A DNA stretch of 14,066 bases from Chitinophagaceae bacterium (lineage in GTDB: Bacteria > Bacteroidota > Bacteroidia > Chitinophagales > Chitinophagaceae). The notes beneath the pieces are model-generated. The model worked only from the letters and a program-made list of their open reading frames with translations, was not told where the DNA came from and made no database searches. The DNA lies in assembly GCA_014379785.1 (NCBI GenBank), contig JACMLD010000343.1:1-14066 (forward strand), given 5' to 3'. A program made the translations under genes and the position numbers. Below, in pieces: positions 6,630 through 12,552 of the stretch. The number at the start of each line of letters is the position of its first letter. Positions within the stretch are counted from its first letter, which is position 1.

Positions 6630-7124
6630 TTACTGACCGTCGATTATGCAGGGTGGACAGATCTGACCGGTTTCCACAGCTTCGCCATCCTCGTCAAATG
6701 CCTTTGCAGTGGATACACCAGGCAGTGTCACCGCAACTGGCTTACCGGTGAGTTTGTTTACGATGTCTTTGCCGTTTTTATCAACCGGCAGAAGCACGAG
6801 TCTGACCTTACCATTTTCATCTCTGCCATAATAGACGCGGATACCATCGGCACCGGGCTGGTTGAGCAAAAGCGAAATGGCGTCACGATTGAAAGATTCT
6901 GCATTCGGCAGATCGAAATGTTTTGAAAGGAATGAGGTATCGGTCACCAGCTTGCCGAGCTCTGCGCGGCCCGCGATAAACTGCCGCTGCAATTCTTTTG
7001 CTTTCACAATAGGAATTACCTGCTCTGCAGCCCGTTTTTCATCGAGTAGAATTTTGCCATCCCCGGCATCTTTACAGCTATTGAGAAGAAAACCCGAAAC
7101 AAGTAGAACGGTAATAATTTTCAT
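6630..7124 (-). CDS. Lipoprotein with C-terminal CPPC motif, first gene of the signalling operon
   Basis: The start is taken at the ATG at 7124 because it begins a lipoprotein signal peptide, MKIITVLLVSGFLLNSC, with lipobox LLNS-Cys17; a longer frame reaches 7181 but has no signal-like N-terminus. The 164-residue product has a helical stretch (about 25-90), then a predicted beta region with IRVYYGRDENGKVRLVLLPV (95-114), and ends in GQICPPCIIDGQ with Cys156 and Cys159 five residues from the C-terminus. Apart from Cys17 these are the only cysteines. The pair could form a disulphide, bind a metal ion or act as a redox switch; nothing in the sequence decides between these. Its stop codon abuts the start of the seven-helix protein, tying it to the kinase/regulator pair. 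I recognise no characterised family. Confidence 0.85.
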   Translation of the reverse strand: MKIITVLLVSGFLLNSCKDAGDGKILLDEKRAAEQVIPIVKAKELQRQFIAGRAELGKLVTDTSFLSKHFDLPNAESFNRDAISLLLNQPGADGIRVYYGRDENGKVRLVLLPVDKNGKDIVNKLTGKPVAVTLPGVSTAKAFDEDGEAVETGQICPPCIIDGQ

Positions 7125-7153
7125 ACAAGAGATTTTAAAATTATAATGATGAG

Positions 7154-7180
7154 TGCTGCAAAGTACAGGTATATGCAGCA
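7154..7180. promoter_or_regulatory. Inverted repeat upstream of the signalling operon, possible operator
   Basis: TGCTGCA (7154-7160) and TGCAGCA (7174-7180) form a perfect 7-bp inverted repeat with a 13-base spacer, so the half-site centres are 20 bp apart, about two helical turns. It lies 30-56 bp upstream of the lipoprotein ATG in the only sizeable gap (118 bp) before the operon. It could bind a dimeric regulator, perhaps the operon's own, or fold as a leader hairpin. Confidence 0.35.
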
Positions 7181-7242
7181 TTATCGGTGCGTAGCTGCAC
7201 TGAATTTATTGCGTATAAGTACGGGTAGATCGGCAGTCAAGG

Positions 7243-8280
7243 CTATTCCGCGAAGCGGCTGTCTTTTACAAAGCTGCTGTCTGTAAGGGTTTTGAGAAAT
7301 GCACGCATATTGAGGCGCTCGGTTGTGCTGAGGGCAATCCGGTTTTGCAACAGCGGGTCCAGCGTGGCAGAATTTTGCACACCGGTGGCATAATGGTTCA
7401 GTACCTGATCAATGGTATAAAATCGTCCATCGTGCATATATGGGAAAGTCAATTCAATATTCCGCAGACTCGGCACTTTGAACTTCAGCGAGTCTTCTTT
7501 TTTGTTGGTGATACGCATGCGGCCAAAGTCCTGCAGAAAATTTGAAATCACCAGTCCATTATTTCTGTAACTGAGATCAGTAAACAATGGTTCTTTGTGA
7601 CAGCTGGCACATTTGGACTGGAATATAACGTAGCCGGATTGTTCGGCTGCTGTAAATGTTGCCGTGCCTTTTTTTACCCTGTCGTATTTCGAATCTGCAG
7701 ATACGAGCATGAGCATAAACTGTGTAAGCGATTTCAGCATGCGCTGGCTGTTGATTTCATCATCGCCGAATGCAGCCACAAACATCCTTTTGTATTCTTC
7801 ATCCGCTTTGAGTTTGCTGATCACATTGGTAATATCTTCTGCCATTTCGTTTGGAGCAGTGATGGGTGCGAGCGGTTGATTTTCGATATGGTTTATGCCA
7901 CCGTCCCAATGCATGGCCTTGTGCCAGGCGAGATTGTAAAGTCCGGGTGCATTGCGTGTGGTAAACTGGTCGTTGAAGCCATGGCTCAAATCGTGATCAA
8001 AAGTGGCGAAGGCGGCAAATTGCTGGTGACAGGACCCGCAGGGAAAATTTCCATCTTTTGAAAGACGACCGTCATAAAACAATTTCTTGCCCAGATTGAA
8101 TCCCTCCTGTGTCAGCGGGTTGGACGTGAAATCATATGCAGGTGCAGGGAAACCCGCCGGTATATTGAAAGTCAGTGATGACGGTCCCTTTCTCGCATCG
8201 CTTTTTCTGCAGCTGTTGATGTTTACACACAGCGCAATCAAAACAACCAGTCCGGTAATGGTGACCCCTGTTTTCTTCAT
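7243..8280 (-). CDS. mbnH: Di-haem cytochrome c peroxidase family protein, MbnH-like (MauG family)
   Basis: A 345-residue lipoprotein-like di-haem protein of the bacterial cytochrome c peroxidase/MauG family. The N-terminal hydrophobic stretch ends in INSC (Cys24, probable lipid site). Haem-binding motifs are CGSCH (residues 81-85) and CASCH (224-228), and the family C-terminal block PYMHDGRFYTIDQVLNHY (280-297) is present. The upstream gene encodes an MbnP-family protein, and the two overlap by one base (TAATG), so I call this the MbnH partner rather than a plain peroxidase. In known systems MbnH uses a MauG-like high-valent di-haem state to convert a tryptophan of MbnP into kynurenine. A general hydrogen-peroxide-detoxifying peroxidase remains the alternative. 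No separate mbnA/B/C methanobactin genes are in the window. Confidence 0.82.
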   Translation of the reverse strand: MKKTGVTITGLVVLIALCVNINSCRKSDARKGPSSLTFNIPAGFPAPAYDFTSNPLTQEGFNLGKKLFYDGRLSKDGNFPCGSCHQQFAAFATFDHDLSHGFNDQFTTRNAPGLYNLAWHKAMHWDGGINHIENQPLAPITAPNEMAEDITNVISKLKADEEYKRMFVAAFGDDEINSQRMLKSLTQFMLMLVSADSKYDRVKKGTATFTAAEQSGYVIFQSKCASCHKEPLFTDLSYRNNGLVISNFLQDFGRMRITNKKEDSLKFKVPSLRNIELTFPYMHDGRFYTIDQVLNHYATGVQNSATLDPLLQNRIALSTTERLNMRAFLKTLTDSSFVKDSRFAE

Positions 8281-9062
8281 TAATTTGAAATTTCCGTAAC
8301 CGTAAACATCTTTGAATAATTTTCTGACACGGCCTTTGCTTCAGGACCGGGTGTGGTAACAACCGGTTTGTCTTCAATTTTCAAATCGTGCGGATTATAA
8401 AACCAGGCATTGACGTTGGCTTTGATTGTAATAACGCTCGAACTTCCCGGCAATACTTCCGAATATTCGCCAAATGGAAAAAGCAGAACAGTCTTTCTCA
8501 ACACATTGTCCGGACCGCTAAAACCACCAATATGATACTCAAATTTATTGTTTGCAGCCGTTGATGAAGAAGATTTTCCTTCCAGTTTTGCCATGATATA
8601 GCCGGAATTCCAGGTCCAGAACATGCCTTTTGCCGGGTCGAGATCTCCGGTCTGTGCGCCGCTGACATTCCGGAGGCTGTCTACTCCCACTATGAAAGCT
8701 ACCTTGTTATAGCGAAACGGGGCAGATTTTAATTTGACCGTCCAGGTTGTGGAGTCAGCCGCATCTACCAGAAAGTAATTCTCTGCATTGATGCTGTAGA
8801 TTTTATTGGAATCTGTGTTGATGAGATCAATCTTGGAAATATAAAATTTGAATGCAGACACCGAATAGTTTTCTCCCCAGATATTGGTGTACACAGAGTC
8901 CAGTTTCAGCCGCAGGCTGTCTACCGAAGGTTTGAAATCAAGTGCCAGATTATATTCATCCGGTTTAACCGGTTTGCCGGTACCACTGAATTCTTTTGAA
9001 CAGCCCACAGTCAGGGCCGTCAGGGTGATGATTAACAAAGGGGCCAACAGGCGGTTTTTCAT
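8280..9062 (-). CDS. mbnP: MbnP-family copper-associated lipoprotein
   Basis: The start at 9062 gives a lipoprotein signal peptide, MKNRLLAPLLIITLTALTVG followed by Cys21; the frame extends upstream into the arfB gene as an Arg/Lys-rich shadow, which I reject. The 260-residue protein shows the MbnP-family signature: FKFYISKIDL (71-80), VGVDSLRN (125-132), GDLDPAKGMFWTWNSGYI (139-156) and FEYHIGG (174-180). MbnP proteins are extracytoplasmic and bind copper; in the characterised example a conserved Trp is oxidised to kynurenine by MbnH. Trp149 and Trp151 in the conserved GMFWTW block are the obvious candidates here, but which one would be modified is not shown by the sequence. Its stop overlaps the mbnH start by one base, and arfB ends 19 bp upstream. 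Confidence 0.87.
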   Translation of the reverse strand: MKNRLLAPLLIITLTALTVGCSKEFSGTGKPVKPDEYNLALDFKPSVDSLRLKLDSVYTNIWGENYSVSAFKFYISKIDLINTDSNKIYSINAENYFLVDAADSTTWTVKLKSAPFRYNKVAFIVGVDSLRNVSGAQTGDLDPAKGMFWTWNSGYIMAKLEGKSSSSTAANNKFEYHIGGFSGPDNVLRKTVLLFPFGEYSEVLPGSSSVITIKANVNAWFYNPHDLKIEDKPVVTTPGPEAKAVSENYSKMFTVTEISN

Positions 9063-9081
9063 TGCAGGAACATTTAGATTT

Positions 9082-9486
9082 TCAATCAGTATATCGGATT
9101 TTTCTTCTTTGCGACTTGTTTTCAGACGTCTTCTTCTTCTTCTCAATCCTTCTTTCTTTCGACGCCTTTGAGGGCCTGGTTTCAATCCTCGCCTTTTTTT
9201 TCATCAATGCCTGTCCGATAAGGACATTCATCTTCTTTATCACTTCCTCTTTATTGGCGAGCTGGGTACGATGTTCCTGGCTCCTGACCTGCAAAAATCC
9301 TTCCGAATTGATGCGATTCGCCAGTTTTCTGCTCAATAATTCTTTTTGAGCATCGGATAATAAAACAGACGCATTTACGTTGAAACTCCCTTCTGCCGCG
9401 GTTTCTACCTTGTTTACGTTCTGGCCTCCCTTGCCACCGCTCCTGAAAGTTTTAAAATCTAACTCTGCTCTGACATCGATCTTCAT
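9082..9486 (-). CDS. arfB: Alternative ribosome-rescue factor / peptidyl-tRNA hydrolase ArfB
   Basis: A 134-residue protein with a release-factor-like catalytic domain: FRSGGKGGQNVNKVETA carries the GGQ motif (Gly20, Gly21, Gln22) that hydrolyses peptidyl-tRNA in the ribosomal P site. After the compact domain (about 1-100) comes a long, strongly basic tail (RIEKKKKTSENKSQRRKIR), which in ArfB enters the empty mRNA channel of ribosomes stalled without a stop codon. There is no codon-recognition domain, so it is not a normal release factor. I use the ATG at 9486, where the family start MKIDVRAELDF lies; the frame extends ten codons further upstream. It is divergent from dtd across 42 bp and is followed by mbnP 19 bp downstream, which may be transcribed from the same promoter. 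Confidence 0.93.
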   Translation of the reverse strand: MKIDVRAELDFKTFRSGGKGGQNVNKVETAAEGSFNVNASVLLSDAQKELLSRKLANRINSEGFLQVRSQEHRTQLANKEEVIKKMNVLIGQALMKKKARIETRPSKASKERRIEKKKKTSENKSQRRKIRYTD

Positions 9487-9503
9487 TGTCTGTATTGTGA
9501 ATC

Positions 9504-9513
9504 GTAAATTTAC
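9504..9513. promoter_or_regulatory. Palindromic -7-like element in the arfB/dtd divergent region
   Basis: GTAAATTTAC is a perfect 10-bp palindrome in the 42-bp gap between the divergent arfB and dtd genes. In both directions it gives TAAATTTA, seven of eight bases of the Bacteroidota -7 consensus TAnnTTTG. It ends 15 bp before the dtd ATG and 17 bp before the arfB ATG. No convincing -33 element is visible on either side. Confidence 0.3.
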
Positions 9514-9528
9514 CAATTAACAGCTTAT

Positions 9529-9981
9529 ATGCGAGCGGTAATACAACGTGTGACTTCAGCCAGCGTCTCTGTCAACAATACAGTACGTTCATCCATCGGC
9601 AATGGTTTGCTCATCCTGGCCGGTATGGAAGACGCTGATACGGAGGAAGATATTGTATGGTTAAGCAGTAAGATTGTGAATGGGAGGATTTTTAACGATC
9701 CGCAGGGGGTGATGAACTGCTCCGTGGCCGATACCGGCGGCGAGATACTGCTCATCAGCCAGTTTACACTCTTTGCCTCGACAAAAAAAGGCAACCGACC
9801 TTCCTATCTGCGCTCCGCCAAGTCACCCGTTGCCATTCCCCTCTATGAAAAATTGATCCTGCAGCTCGAAAAAGACCTGGGAAAGTCCATTGGCACCGGA
9901 GAATTCGGCGCAGACATGCAGGTGAGTCTTTTGAACGACGGCCCGGTCACCATCCTCATTGATACAAAATCAAAAGAATAA
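9529..9981 (+). CDS. dtd: D-aminoacyl-tRNA deacylase
   Basis: Full-length DTD (150 residues, the family's usual size). It opens with MRAVIQRVTSASVSV, has SQFTLFA (residues 77-83) containing the conserved SQFTL motif, and ends with NDGPVTILID, whose Gly138-Pro139 is the cross-subunit Gly-cisPro motif that enforces chirality by rejecting L-amino acids. DTD is a cytosolic homodimer that removes D-amino acids from mischarged tRNAs and also clears glycine wrongly attached to tRNA(Ala). It starts a plus-strand run of three genes: the MazG-like gene begins 6 bp after its stop and glyS follows. It shares a 42-bp divergent promoter region with arfB. Confidence 0.96.
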   Translation: MRAVIQRVTSASVSVNNTVRSSIGNGLLILAGMEDADTEEDIVWLSSKIVNGRIFNDPQGVMNCSVADTGGEILLISQFTLFASTKKGNRPSYLRSAKSPVAIPLYEKLILQLEKDLGKSIGTGEFGADMQVSLLNDGPVTILIDTKSKE

Positions 9982-9987
9982 ACAGCT

Positions 9988-10299
9988 ATGACCATCGAAG
10001 CAGCACAGTCCGCAGTAGATACCTGGATAAAGACAATCGGTGTAAAATATTTTGGGGAGCTGACCAACCTCGGCATTCTCATGGAAGAAGTCGGCGAACT
10101 TTCGCGGTTGATGGTGCGAACTTACGGCGAGCAGAGTTTTAAAGAATCTGACAAGGGCGCTGAGCTGGCAGATGAAATGGCAGATGTGCTATGGGTGCTG
10201 CTTTGCCTTGCCAACCAGACTGGTGTTGACCTTACAAAGGCGTTCGAAAAGAATATGGAGAAAAAGACGCTGCGCGACAAAGGAAGACACTTCAGCTAG
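9988..10299 (+). CDS. MazG-like nucleotide pyrophosphohydrolase
   Basis: A 103-residue all-alpha protein with the MazG-type metal-binding signature: EEVGELSRLM (Glu33, Glu34, Glu37) and, further on, ELADEMADVLW (Glu59, Asp62, Glu63, Asp66), the helices that hold Mg2+ for hydrolysis of nucleoside triphosphates to monophosphates and pyrophosphate. The single-domain length matches the small MazG-like/YpjD group rather than the two-domain enterobacterial MazG. Its substrate is not determined by sequence; related enzymes clean up non-canonical or excess (d)NTPs. It starts 6 bp after the dtd stop, so the two are almost certainly co-transcribed, and glyS starts 26 bp downstream. Confidence 0.88.
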   Translation: MTIEAAQSAVDTWIKTIGVKYFGELTNLGILMEEVGELSRLMVRTYGEQSFKESDKGAELADEMADVLWVLLCLANQTGVDLTKAFEKNMEKKTLRDKGRHFS

Positions 10300-10314
10300 G
10301 TAATAATTTATTAT

Positions 10315-10322
10315 TATTTTTG
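10315..10322 (+). promoter_or_regulatory. Candidate -7 element directly before glyS
   Basis: TATTTTTG matches TAnnTTTG exactly and ends only three bases before the glyS ATG, so a transcript from it would start at or very near the ATG. The 26-bp gap is almost pure A/T, there is no visible -33 element, and a chance match is quite possible. Confidence 0.25.
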
Positions 10323-10325
10323 CGG

Positions 10326-11765
10326 ATGGCTAATGATACACAGCGCTTTCAGGCGATAATTGCACACTGCAAAGAATACGGTTTTATCTTTCCTTCGAGT
10401 GAAATTTATGATGGCCTAAGTGCTGTTTACGATTATGGACAGTGGGGCAGCGAGCTCAAAAAAAATATCAAAGACTATTGGTGGAAAAGCATGACGCAGC
10501 TGCACGAAAACATCGTGGGCATCGATGCGGCCATTTTTATGCATCCTACCGTGTGGAAGGCCAGCGGTCACGTGGATAATTTCAGCGACCCGATGATCGA
10601 CAACCTCGACAGCAAAAAACGCTATCGTGTGGATCACCTGATCGAAGCAAAGGCTGAAGAATTGGAATCTGCCGGTGATGCGGCCGCCTCCAAAACGCTG
10701 CTGGATAAAATGGATGAACTCCTCGCAGCAAACGATTATGAGGCATTGAGAGAACTGATCATCGCAAACAATATAAAATGCACTGTCAGCGGTACATCCA
10801 AATGGACATCCGTTCGCCAGTTTAACCTCATGTTTTCAACACAACTCGGCTCGGTCACAGACGAAGCGAGTGAGATTTACCTCAGACCCGAAACGGCACA
10901 GGGAATTTTTGTGAATTTTCTCAACGTTCAGAAATCGGGCAGGATGAAAATACCTTTTGGTATTGCCCAGATTGGAAAAGCGTTTCGCAATGAAATAGTG
11001 GCGCGCCAGTTTATCTTCAGAATGCGTGAGTTTGAGCAGATGGAAATGCAGTTTTTTGTACGACCTGGCACACAAAAAGAGTGGTATGAAAAATGGAAAG
11101 AAACGAGAATGAACTGGCACCTGAGTCTTGGCATTCCAAAAGAAGATTATCAGTTCAAACCCCACGTAAAGCTGGCTTTTTATGCAGACGCAGCATGCGA
11201 TATCGAATATAAATTTCCCATTGGATTCAAAGAAGTGGAGGGCATTCATTCCCGTACCGACTACGACCTGAAACAACACCAGGAATTCAGCAGAAAAAAG
11301 ATGCAGTATTTCGATTCCGAAACCAACCAAAACTACATTCCCTACGTAATTGAAACGAGTATTGGCCTTGACCGTATGTTTCTTTTGATTGTCAGTCATG
11401 CTTACACAGAAGAAGACCTCAGCACGGCAGAGAAGCCGGACAGTCGGGTAGTCTTGAGATTTCCAGCCAAACTTGCTCCATTGAAGCTGGCCATTTTCCC
11501 ACTGACCAAAAAAGATGGCCTCCCTGAACTTGCGCGCGAGCTGATGAATGAATGTATGCCCGCTTTCAGGTGTTTTTATGAGGAGAAAGATGCCATCGGC
11601 AAGCGATATCGCCGTCAGGATGCCATTGGCACACCTTTTTGTGTAACTATTGATCATCAGACAAAGGAAGACGGAACTGTTACCATCCGGCATCGTGATA
11701 CAATGAAGCAGGAAAGGGTAGCAATGGGCGATATCAAGGCGATGGTGCAGAAAGAAATTTCTTAG
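10326..11765 (+). CDS. glyS: Glycyl-tRNA synthetase, single-chain (eukaryote-like) type
   Basis: A 479-residue class II aminoacyl-tRNA synthetase of the dimeric single-polypeptide type, not the alpha2beta2 type. The N-terminal block (about 1-100) includes EIYDGLSAVYDYGQWGSELK; the catalytic core has YLRPETAQGIFVNF (185-198), motif 2 around FRNEIVARQFIFRMREFEQ (220-238), and motif 3 ETSIGLDRMFL (343-353). The C-terminal anticodon-binding domain spans about 375-479. The protein charges tRNA(Gly) in the cytosol and is essential. I choose the ATG at 10326 (MANDTQRF) over a TTG two codons upstream. It is the third gene of the dtd-mazG-like-glyS run. No terminator is evident in the 100 bp after it. 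Confidence 0.97.
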   Translation: MANDTQRFQAIIAHCKEYGFIFPSSEIYDGLSAVYDYGQWGSELKKNIKDYWWKSMTQLHENIVGIDAAIFMHPTVWKASGHVDNFSDPMIDNLDSKKRYRVDHLIEAKAEELESAGDAAASKTLLDKMDELLAANDYEALRELIIANNIKCTVSGTSKWTSVRQFNLMFSTQLGSVTDEASEIYLRPETAQGIFVNFLNVQKSGRMKIPFGIAQIGKAFRNEIVARQFIFRMREFEQMEMQFFVRPGTQKEWYEKWKETRMNWHLSLGIPKEDYQFKPHVKLAFYADAACDIEYKFPIGFKEVEGIHSRTDYDLKQHQEFSRKKMQYFDSETNQNYIPYVIETSIGLDRMFLLIVSHAYTEEDLSTAEKPDSRVVLRFPAKLAPLKLAIFPLTKKDGLPELARELMNECMPAFRCFYEEKDAIGKRYRRQDAIGTPFCVTIDHQTKEDGTVTIRHRDTMKQERVAMGDIKAMVQKEIS

Positions 11766-11865
11766 ATTGATTCAAAATCCGGTTATTTGCCTGCACAGTT
11801 AGCCCCATTACACCCCTAAGCCTATATCCCTGGTCGAGAAAAACTTGAATTAAAACTATTGCCCG

Positions 11866-12165
11866 ATGCTGCTTGCAATTGAAATGACCCTAAGCGTCTT
11901 TACGCTCACTGGTATTATCCTTATTGCCCTGTTCGTCGGTTTCATGCTCCGGGCCGCCCAACTCAGTAGAATCAAACAATCCAACGAACGACTTGAGAAT
12001 GAAATGCTGAGCAACCACGCAGAAATCTTAAAACTTCAGAAAGAGCTGGCCGACAAAACAAGTGTACAATCCCGCACGCCGATTGTCCCTATGCGCGAGT
12101 CAGTGGCTGAGACAAATCCCGAAAAACTCCCCGAATCAGGCAGCAGAAAGAAGTTCCTCGGCTGA
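11866..12165 (+). CDS. Small membrane-anchored coiled-coil protein (paralogue 1)
   Basis: A 99-residue protein with one N-terminal transmembrane helix (about residues 9-30, TLSVFTLTGIILIALFVGFM), then a charged amphipathic helix with ERLENEMLSNHAEILKLQKE (41-60) typical of a coiled coil, and a polar, Pro/Ser-rich tail. A second ATG at 11884 (Met7) could be the real start. It is clearly related to the protein at 12286-12552: both have the same helix-coil-tail plan and share the pattern LE.EML.NH...LKL..ELA.K. The hydrophobic segment is probably a membrane anchor, since there is no cleavage site. The function is unknown. It lies 100 bp after glyS on the same strand. Confidence 0.72.
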   Translation: MLLAIEMTLSVFTLTGIILIALFVGFMLRAAQLSRIKQSNERLENEMLSNHAEILKLQKELADKTSVQSRTPIVPMRESVAETNPEKLPESGSRKKFLG

Positions 12166-12236
12166 TATCCCAGTGGTTTTCTTACCAGCCTTCTACATGT
12201 TTTCATTTATTACGGTAAAATATGCGGGGTTTCCCT

Positions 12237-12256
12237 ATAGTATTACAGAATACTAT
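12237..12256 (+). promoter_or_regulatory. 8-bp perfect inverted repeat upstream of paralogue 2
   Basis: ATAGTATT (12237-12244), loop ACAG and AATACTAT (12249-12256) form a perfect 8-bp stem. It is followed at 12261-12268 by TATTTTAG, one base off the -7 consensus, and by the ATG at 12286. There is no T-run after it, so it is more likely an operator or RNA hairpin than a terminator. Confidence 0.4.
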
Positions 12257-12285
12257 CATGTATTTTAGCGTAAACCAATTTTTCT

Positions 12286-12552
12286 ATGATATCCTCTGCC
12301 CAAATACTTATCAATGCTCCCATGCTGATTCTTGCCTTCGCAGGTGCCTGCTGGCTGGGATATATGATTCGCCGCAAATCGATAAAAAAACTGCAGAAAA
12401 GAGTGATAGAGCTGGAAGATGAAATGCTTTTCAACCACAAACAGTTACTCAAACTGGAAGCAGAGCTTGCACGCAAACAACCGTTCACAGCCATGAGTGC
12501 AACTGTCATTCCCATTCCCGGAGCAAATTCAAATCAGAAAAAAGCAAATTAA
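12286..12552 (+). CDS. Small membrane-anchored coiled-coil protein (paralogue 2)
   Basis: An 88-residue protein built like its neighbour at 11866-12165: one transmembrane helix (about residues 10-28, NAPMLILAFAGACWLGYMI), a basic stop-transfer stretch RRKSIKKLQKR, a coiled-coil segment IELEDEMLFNHKQLLKLEAE (41-60), and a low-complexity tail with IPIPGANSNQKK. The shared pattern LE.EML.NH...LKL..ELA.K shows that the two arose by tandem duplication or belong to one small-protein family. The basic residues just after the helix suggest that the coil is cytoplasmic. The function is unknown. Its TAA overlaps the stop codon of the convergent reductase gene (shared TTAA at 12549-12552). Confidence 0.75.
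   Translation: MISSAQILINAPMLILAFAGACWLGYMIRRKSIKKLQKRVIELEDEMLFNHKQLLKLEAELARKQPFTAMSATVIPIPGANSNQKKAN

Noticed and set aside
7243..9062. Methanobactin biosynthesis operon
   Set aside because: MbnP and MbnH are present but no precursor peptide, mbnB/mbnC or TonB receptor gene is visible on either side.
9063..9185. N-terminal extension of the MbnP frame, rich in Arg and Lys
   Set aside because: It overlaps the arfB 3' end in another frame and the lipoprotein signal peptide begins exactly at the ATG at 9062.
10300..10321. A/T-only inverted repeat (TAATAA/TTATTA) followed by T-run as a terminator before glyS
   Set aside because: The stem contains no G or C and would be too unstable to terminate; the dtd-mazG-glyS spacing suggests read-through.
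10836..11693. 285-codon minus-strand ORF
   Set aside because: It is antisense to glyS, which has all class II motifs; nothing in the reverse translation resembles a protein family.
11766..11865. Possible tRNA or small RNA after glyS
   Set aside because: I found no cloverleaf, T-loop sequence or terminator hairpin in this 100-bp gap.
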